A stretch of DNA of 60,268 nucleotides from Porphyrobacter sp. SLTP (lineage in GTDB: Bacteria; Pseudomonadota; Alphaproteobacteria; Sphingomonadales; Sphingomonadaceae): the NCBI RefSeq assembly GCF_009905735.1, contig NZ_JAAALE010000020.1:1-60268 (forward strand), read 5' to 3'. The position numbers were made by a program, and so were the translations under genes. Shown piece by piece: positions 51,779-57,611 of this stretch. The notes under the pieces were generated by a model that was given only the letters and a program-made list of their open reading frames with translations, was not told the origin of the DNA and searched no databases. Position 1 is the first letter of the stretch. Each line of letters opens with the position of its first letter.

Positions 51779-52375
51779 ATGAACCGAAAGGATCTTGCCG
51801 AAATGAGCTGGAAGGCGACCCTGCTGATGCTTGCTGCGGTGATCAGCGTCAACGTGGGCCATACGATTGCTGCCGCAGTACAGGGAACCAAGCGCAGCCC
51901 GGCTCTTATCGATGCAGCCGTGCGAACCTATGCCGAAAGGCAGGCCCCCGACTACAAAGCCGGCCGCGCGGTCGAGGACGTGTGGAAGCCCGCCGCAACG
52001 CCAAAGGGCGGGGTATCGTGGAAGGTGCTTGAAGCGACCGGCGAGACCACGCGCACCGATGCCAAGGGCTTCATCGTTTCCAAGCCGAAATTCACACCAC
52101 AGGTGAAGGCGCTCGCCGGCAAGCGTATCACTGTTGCCGGGTGGATGATGCCGCTTTCCGCGGGGCGCACCCAGAAGCATTTCGTGTTGCTCGGCTATCC
52201 CCCCGGCTGCCCCTTCCACTTCCATGCTGCGCCCAACCAGTTCATCGAGGTCTATGCCGATACGGCCTTCCCAACCAGCGAGACGCGCGTGTTCACGGTG
52301 AGCGGAGTGCTGGAACTGACCGGATATGACGAGAGCGGGATCTTCTATCGGTTACGTCAGGCGCGGCCGAGGTAG
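51779..52375 (+). CDS. DUF3299 domain-containing exported protein
   Basis: A 198-residue protein with an N-terminal signal or anchor (ATLLMLAAVISVNVGHTIAAA). The DUF3299 domain contains LAGKRITVAGWMMPLSAG and FVLLGYPPGCPFHFHAAPNQFIEV, with a Cys and two His that could bind a metal. It starts 2 nt after the permease stop. DUF3299 proteins regularly accompany this ABC-transporter type. Confidence 0.88.
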   Translation: MNRKDLAEMSWKATLLMLAAVISVNVGHTIAAAVQGTKRSPALIDAAVRTYAERQAPDYKAGRAVEDVWKPAATPKGGVSWKVLEATGETTRTDAKGFIVSKPKFTPQVKALAGKRITVAGWMMPLSAGRTQKHFVLLGYPPGCPFHFHAAPNQFIEVYADTAFPTSETRVFTVSGVLELTGYDESGIFYRLRQARPR

Positions 52376-52667
52376 GTCGGGCCGCAACTGGTCCACCGAA
52401 GGCCTACGAGACTTCACGTATCGCTGCCTCTCGCCGGCGCCCAAGCGACGAAAGCCGCTGTTCTGAATGCTAGCGAACACCGGCCGTTGCGCGATCGCGG
52501 AAACTGAACGACGGCTTTTGGTAACGCTTGACGCTCAACCTGCCAGTCACGAATGACCGGCTCTGATCGACAGCGGAATGTCAGGTGTCGGGTTGAGGAG
52601 CGCAATAGCTGCGCAGCTGGTTTCAGGATCGCGCGTGAGCGGGTCAAGTTCGGGACTGGGTATAGCG

Positions 52668-53138
52668 TTACCTGTATTTCCCCGCGGTGATGAGCTTGCC
52701 GAAAGCCTCGCACCAGATCACCACCGTGTTGTACTTTTCGATGTCGACCCCGGCGGGCACTTGCGTGATGAAGCCATGGTAGCTCTTGATCGCGCCCAAT
52801 GGCACCGACTGCGCCTTGATTGCGCGGAATCCTTCGTCGGTGTCGACATAGGTGGGCGCGAGGTAGATCCTGTAGTCCGGTCCCGGTGCAAGCTCTCCCT
52901 GATGGACGATCCGCTGCTGAGTCACGCTAATTGTGCCCGTGCCCCAGTGCACCGCGTCGCTGCCCGGCAGGTCTTTCTTGAAGGTTGCGGTGTAGGTCGC
53001 GTTCTTCGCCGCACGGGCGAGCGCGGCAGCATCGGGCGCGCGCTGGGCGACGAGGATGGGGAGGAAATAGACCCCGAGACCAAAGCCCAAGGCAAGCACG
53101 GCGATATGAGTGGTCGCCAGAAGGAGAATCTTCTTCAT
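52668..53138 (-). CDS. DM13-domain exported protein
   Basis: A 156-residue protein with a membrane-anchoring N-terminus (ILLLATTHIAVLALGFGLG). The DM13 domain contains GSDAVHWGTGTISVTQ, DYRIYLAPTYVDTDEGF, YHGFITQVPAGVDIEKY and VVIWCEAFGKLI (conserved Cys). DM13 is a beta-sandwich thought to take part in redox or surface processes. The 290 nt between it and the DUF3299 gene hold no supported gene. Confidence 0.85.
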   Translation of the reverse strand: MKKILLLATTHIAVLALGFGLGVYFLPILVAQRAPDAAALARAAKNATYTATFKKDLPGSDAVHWGTGTISVTQQRIVHQGELAPGPDYRIYLAPTYVDTDEGFRAIKAQSVPLGAIKSYHGFITQVPAGVDIEKYNTVVIWCEAFGKLITAGKYR

Positions 53139-53265
53139 CGGTCGGGTCTTTCGCGAGAGGGTGTCGCGGTGCCTTTCGCTGGTGGGGGTTGCTAAGGTTA
53201 CAAGGCGCTCTCCCATTCGCACTTTCCCCCGTCCCGGGCTTGATCCGAAACCCAGCTATTTTCTT

Positions 53266-53616
53266 TCAGTCTGCCGTGCGATGCGAGCGCGAAAACCAGA
53301 AGATTGCGAATAGCGCGGTGCAAAAGCCGGTAGACCGGAAGAGTTTCTCCCAGCACGGGCTTTTAAGGTTGAGGCAGAACATCTGGAAAATGTTGAGCGC
53401 CACGATCCCGCGCAGCATCCATTCGACGTTGAGCTTGTGCATGATATAGCTGCCGAAAGGCGCCATGAAGAGCACCACCGGAAAGGCGCACAGCCATGCG
53501 CGGATCTGGTAATCGGTGAAGCCCACGCCCCAGAAGAAGCGATAGGCGTAGCCGTCGTACGTGGACGGTTTCCCGAACGCCCAGTTTTGCCATACCCGGC
53601 CATTCCCGACCGTCAT
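53266..53616 (-). pseudogene. remnant of a TauE/SafE-type membrane exporter
   Basis: A 116-residue frame whose FWGVGFTDYQIRAWLCAFPVV, MAPFGSYIMHKL and MLRGIVALNIFQ blocks read like the C-terminal part of a sulfite exporter TauE/SafE-type permease. The N-terminal half of such a protein is absent. It may be a truncated gene. It is bounded by the remains of a CCCGGGCTTGA-type repeat near 53,229. Confidence 0.5.
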
Positions 53617-53771
53617 TTAGGAGCCCCCCGCGAGCTTTGCCGGGCGGCCGTTGATCCCTGCATTACGAGCCGTTCAGTGCCCGTTTCATCACGCACCGCA
53701 CGCACGCCGGATTGTTCCGCGCCTGAATGACCGATAGACCCCGGGCCGAAAACCGCGAGAGAAACCAGCCT

Positions 53772-54686
53772 ATGCCCGGCAGTCAGGACTTTACCCCCGA
53801 TCCCCGCAACGACGCCGTGCTTGCGCTGCTCGACGGCCAGCTGGTGCCGGCGCGGGAAGCGCAGGTTTCGCTGTTCGACGCCGGGTTCGGGCTGGGTGAC
53901 GGGGTTTGGGAAGGCCTGCGCCTGCACAGGGGCGCGCTGCTGTTTCTCGAAGCCCATCTCGATCGCCTTTATCAAGGCGCCGCCGCATTGCGCATCGACA
54001 TCGGCATGACACGCGCGGAACTGACCGCCAGCCTGAGGGAGCTCCTGCGCGCCAACGGGATGGAGGACGGGGCGCATCTGCGCCTGATGGTGACGCGCGG
54101 GCGCAAGGCGACAATCAATCAGGATCCGCGCTTCACGACTGGCAGGTCCACCATCGCGGTCACCGCCGAGTTCAAACGGCGCCCGGCCGCGGCGCGGCCG
54201 CTGGCGCTTGCGATGTCCTCGATCCGCACCTCGCCGCCCGAGATCTTCGACATGCATCTCAACACCCACAGCCGGTTGAATTACATCCGCGCGCTGCTCG
54301 ACGTGATGGACACAGGGGCGGACGAGGCGATCATGCTTGACCATCGCGGCTTCGTGGCAAGCTGCAATGCGACCAACCTGTTCTGGGTGAAAGATGGCAC
54401 GGTGTTCACCTCGCGCGACCATTTCTGCTTCAACGGCATTACCCGGGGCAACGTGATCGCGCTGTGCCGGGACGGGGCGGCGCCGCTGCGGCAAGGCGAC
54501 TGGGAGGCAGAGCATCTGCTCGCCGCCGACGAGGTGTTCGTCACCGGCACCATGGGCGGGGTCACCCCTGCCGGCAGCATCAATGACCACGCCTTGCCCG
54601 CCTCGCCCGGGCCTGTCACCACCGCCATCGCGCAGGCCTATGAACGGCTGAAGGATGCCTATGCCGAGGAGCACGCAATAGTATGA
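53772..54686 (+). CDS. class IV aminotransferase-fold protein lacking the PLP lysine
   Basis: A 304-residue protein of the branched-chain/D-amino-acid aminotransferase fold. The early SLFDAGFGLGDGVWEGLRLH and later GFVASCNATNLFWV and NGITRGNVI are diagnostic. In the segment where the family has the PLP-binding Lys (K-x-L-N), it reads NTHSRLNYIRALL: Ser167/Arg168 stand there and no Lys occurs from 151 to 190. The usual Glu before the SxxN motif is also replaced by Ser. Transaminase activity is therefore doubtful. ATG 53772 follows GAGAGAAA. It overlaps the sulfotransferase-like gene by 4 nt. Confidence 0.85.
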   Translation: MPGSQDFTPDPRNDAVLALLDGQLVPAREAQVSLFDAGFGLGDGVWEGLRLHRGALLFLEAHLDRLYQGAAALRIDIGMTRAELTASLRELLRANGMEDGAHLRLMVTRGRKATINQDPRFTTGRSTIAVTAEFKRRPAAARPLALAMSSIRTSPPEIFDMHLNTHSRLNYIRALLDVMDTGADEAIMLDHRGFVASCNATNLFWVKDGTVFTSRDHFCFNGITRGNVIALCRDGAAPLRQGDWEAEHLLAADEVFVTGTMGGVTPAGSINDHALPASPGPVTTAIAQAYERLKDAYAEEHAIV

Positions 54687-55429
54687 CGATCCGGATCGCC
54701 ATGTGGTCAGGCCCGCGCAACCTTTCGACCGCGATGATGCGCGCCTTTGAAAACCGGGCCGACTGCGTGGTCAGCGACGAGCCCTTCTATGCCGCCTATC
54801 TGGCGACGACGGGGCTGGTTCATCCGATGCAGGACGAGGTGCTGGCCTCGCAGCCGAATGACTGGCGGGAAGTCGCGGCGCAACTGGCGGGGCCGTTGCC
54901 AAAGGCGGCGGGCAAGGGCGATCCGGCGGTCTGGTACCAGAAGCATATGACCCATCACATGCTGCCAGAATTTGGCCTCGACTGGACAGCGGATTTCCGT
55001 CACGCTTTCCTGATCCGCGCACCCGCCCGGGTGCTGAACTCCTATGTCGCCAAGCGCGAGGATGTGGCGCTGGCCGATATCGGCCTGGTGCGTCAGGTGG
55101 AACTGTTCGACAGGTTCGCGCACCAGACCGGCGCGGCGCCTCCGGTGGTCGATAGCGACGCGTTGCTGCGCGATCCGGAAGGCGTGTTGCGCCGCCTGTG
55201 CACGGCCCTTGCCATCCCGTTCGACCCGAACATGCTTCACTGGCCCAAGGGCCGGAGGGCGAGCGACGGCGTCTGGGCGCCGGCTTGGTACGCCTCGGTC
55301 GAGCAAAGCACCGGCTTTGCGGTGCAATCCGGCTCCGATCTGCCGTCTTTGCCCGCGCACCTCCAGCGCATCGCCGATGCAGCTCTGCCATTCTATGAGC
55401 GGCTCGCGGCTTATCAAATTTCCGTTTAG
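54683..55429 (+). CDS. sulfotransferase-like protein
   Basis: A 248-residue P-loop protein. IAMWSGPRNLSTAMMRAFEN is the 5'-phosphosulfate-binding-loop-like start of this family; RHAFLIRAPARVLNSYVAK follows, with a C-terminal WPKGRRASDGVWAPAWYASV. It overlaps the class IV aminotransferase-fold gene (ATGA), so the two are made together. To my memory, plant proteins annotated as branched-chain-aminotransferase-like join related domains, which suggests a shared pathway. The acceptor is unknown. Confidence 0.8.
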   Translation: MTIRIAMWSGPRNLSTAMMRAFENRADCVVSDEPFYAAYLATTGLVHPMQDEVLASQPNDWREVAAQLAGPLPKAAGKGDPAVWYQKHMTHHMLPEFGLDWTADFRHAFLIRAPARVLNSYVAKREDVALADIGLVRQVELFDRFAHQTGAAPPVVDSDALLRDPEGVLRRLCTALAIPFDPNMLHWPKGRRASDGVWAPAWYASVEQSTGFAVQSGSDLPSLPAHLQRIADAALPFYERLAAYQISV

Positions 55430-55695
55430 CCCGCAGGAGTGCATGAGGCATCATGATCAAGGGGAGATGCCAAGAGCTGCCAAAGTGGCGCCAGCGTTCC
55501 TGAACCGGCCGACTACAAAAGTTAGGCGGGCATTCGAGCGCAGTGAGCTCAGCCAGAGGCATCTCTTTCGTCACCCTGTAGACTCTTCGGCTCATCCGAA
55601 AAGCAGCGCGCACGGGCGATTGGCACTTCCGACTAGGTCTTATTTTTGAGCAGCGCGATCGCTGATCGGCTCTAGATGATTTGCAGGGGGAAAAT

Positions 55696-56631
55696 GTGCA
55701 TTTTGCGAAAGTAATGGCGGCTAGCGCCATATTCGTGGCCTCTTGCTCCGGCGCGGAATCGTCGCAAGCCGATAGCAATTCTGCTGCGACCGTGACGAGC
55801 CAGCGCGCGCAAGGACATCCATACGAAATTCTTGGCACCCGGGTTTTCGACCTAACGGATCCGGCAAGCCAAATCCCCTATCAGATATTCGTGAGCCTTC
55901 CGCCAAGCTACGAGCAGCAGCCCCAGCGAAGATATCCGACCGTGTACGTGACGGATGCGGATTACGGTTTCCCGATGCTGCGACTGATCGGCCGACGACT
56001 GAACGGTGCGCAACCGCAAGTCGAAGAATTCATCACCGTGGGACTGTCCTATGAAAAAGGGCAAGATCCCATGGTAAGCCGAAGACGCGACTACACACCG
56101 ACAGCCAAGGGAGCCTCGGACGCGCCGTCCACTGCAAGGCACGGTGAATCGCTGCGTTATCGCAACTACATACGAGATGTGGTCATCCCATTCGTCGATG
56201 GCCAATGGCGCACACAAGCGGACAAGCGTGTGTATGTCGGCCACTCCTATGGTGGTCTCCTCGGCGCGCAAATCCTGCTGACAGAACCAGAGATGTTTGA
56301 TGCCTACATCCTTGGCAGCCCGTCATTCTGGTACGATCAGAAATACTTGTTGCGAGAAGCGCTGGGGCTGCTGGATCAACAGCGCGCGATCAATGCCGAC
56401 GTCTATCTGTATGTCGGTGAATTTGAAGCGCTGCGGACCGGAGACAAGCGCTATCATCAGGAAGTCGATATGGTGGCCGACAATCGGGCCTTTGCAGACA
56501 TTTTGCGGTCCCGGGGCTATCGAGGACTGAAACTTCGGGCCGACGTTCTCGCCGATGAGGACCACATGTCGGTCGCGCCGCGAGGTTTTACGCAAGGCCT
56601 GCTGCATACCTTGCCTGCCAAGGAAGACTGA
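55696..56631 (+). CDS. esterase-family lipoprotein (alpha/beta hydrolase, Fes/EstD-like)
   Basis: A 311-residue protein. The GTG at 55696 follows GGGGGAAAAT and yields a lipobox VASC near residue 17. The esterase domain has IFVSLPPSYEQQPQRRYP, TVYVTDAD, the nucleophile loop YVGHSYGGLLGA, and a late His in DEDHMSVAP. The fold matches the PF00756 esterases (enterobactin esterase type, carbohydrate esterases). As a lipoprotein it acts at the envelope. Confidence 0.85.
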   Translation: MHFAKVMAASAIFVASCSGAESSQADSNSAATVTSQRAQGHPYEILGTRVFDLTDPASQIPYQIFVSLPPSYEQQPQRRYPTVYVTDADYGFPMLRLIGRRLNGAQPQVEEFITVGLSYEKGQDPMVSRRRDYTPTAKGASDAPSTARHGESLRYRNYIRDVVIPFVDGQWRTQADKRVYVGHSYGGLLGAQILLTEPEMFDAYILGSPSFWYDQKYLLREALGLLDQQRAINADVYLYVGEFEALRTGDKRYHQEVDMVADNRAFADILRSRGYRGLKLRADVLADEDHMSVAPRGFTQGLLHTLPAKED

Positions 56632-56666
56632 ATGAGGGTGGTTGTCTCCTTATGTGCCTAGCTTCG

Positions 56667-56999
56667 TCATGTCCGTCGGCCTGATAGCTGATTGTCGTGG
56701 GCCTCCCCGATGATGAGAATTGCCCAGTATCCTTTGTAGAAGCCGATCCACGGCGTGAAGCCCAACGCCCCGGCTGAGGAGATGATGGGTGCCGTGTCGC
56801 AGGCCGGGACATAGGCGGGACCGTCGCACTCCTTCCAGACACCCCAACCGTACGGTCCGAAGCAGGCATTGACGACAACAGATCCTTCTGGGTTCCAATG
56901 AACACCGTCCGGATGTCGTGAATCATGCCGCAGGCCGCCCGCTTCGCCGAGGGCAGGAGAACGAAAAATCGCTCTCGAGTTTACTTTCGCTTCATACAA
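56667..56999 (-). pseudogene. possible remnant resembling the C-terminus of a serine hydrolase
   Basis: A 110-codon frame with protein-like content: HPDGVHWNPEGSVVVNACF, PYGWGVWKECDG and GALGFTPWIGFYKGYWAILI. The last blocks recall the C-terminal strands of beta-lactamase-class serine hydrolases. No N-terminal catalytic part exists. It may be a fragment of a lost gene or a chance frame. Confidence 0.35.
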
Positions 57000-57173
57000 A
57001 ATCGAAATACTATCAGGCTGTTGTGAACATCAAGGACGGCGGCCGAGAGGAAATTGAAAAGTGTTTATTTTTCCGAGGCTTCTTTCTGAACTCCGAGCGG
57101 ACCACATTTCCAATTGCTGTCGGTTCGCTATTGATAGTTGGGCCATGCGTTTACATGGCAAGCCAGGGAGTTT

Positions 57174-57563
57174 GTGGTGCTCGTACAAAGTAAAAGGAAG
57201 ATACGGTTTCGAACTGTCGCACTTGCTACGCTACAAGCTGCAGTCATGAATGGGGCACAAGACGAGACCTGCTTTGTCAAAGGGGCAGAATATCTGGCCG
57301 AACAGGCAAGCGCGGACCAGATTTGCCGAAAATTCAAGCAAAGCCTGTTCAACGCATTGGATGACGCCGTTGATCAACACACTTTTACAGTGAGCCTGAG
57401 CATAGAAGAAAGTGGGACGATAACTGCGGTGCTGATCTCCAAAGACCATGGAAAAACAGAAGATTATTTTGAGGTCGCGGTCGATGTCATGGACCGAGCT
57501 CTGAACTTGAGTGACTTGGATCGCCTGGCGAGAGCGGCGGCGGATATGATGAACAAGCAGTAA
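57174..57563 (+). CDS. unknown protein upstream of the M10 protease
   Basis: A 129-residue protein with a plausible ribosome-binding site (GGGAG) before GTG 57174/57177; the frame also opens at TTG 57138. A basic N-terminus is followed by helices and an alternating central strand (TFTVSLSIEESGTITAVLIS). The C-terminal half is acidic and helical (VMDRALNLSDLDRLARAAADMM). No signal peptide and no domain I recognise. It is 48 nt upstream of the protease gene and could be an inhibitor, chaperone or regulator of it. Confidence 0.6.
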   Translation: MVLVQSKRKIRFRTVALATLQAAVMNGAQDETCFVKGAEYLAEQASADQICRKFKQSLFNALDDAVDQHTFTVSLSIEESGTITAVLISKDHGKTEDYFEVAVDVMDRALNLSDLDRLARAAADMMNKQ

Positions 57564-57611
57564 CCCTGCCGCCCAAGTTTTCAGGCGTTCGTTTTGAAGG
57601 ATAGGTTGGTT

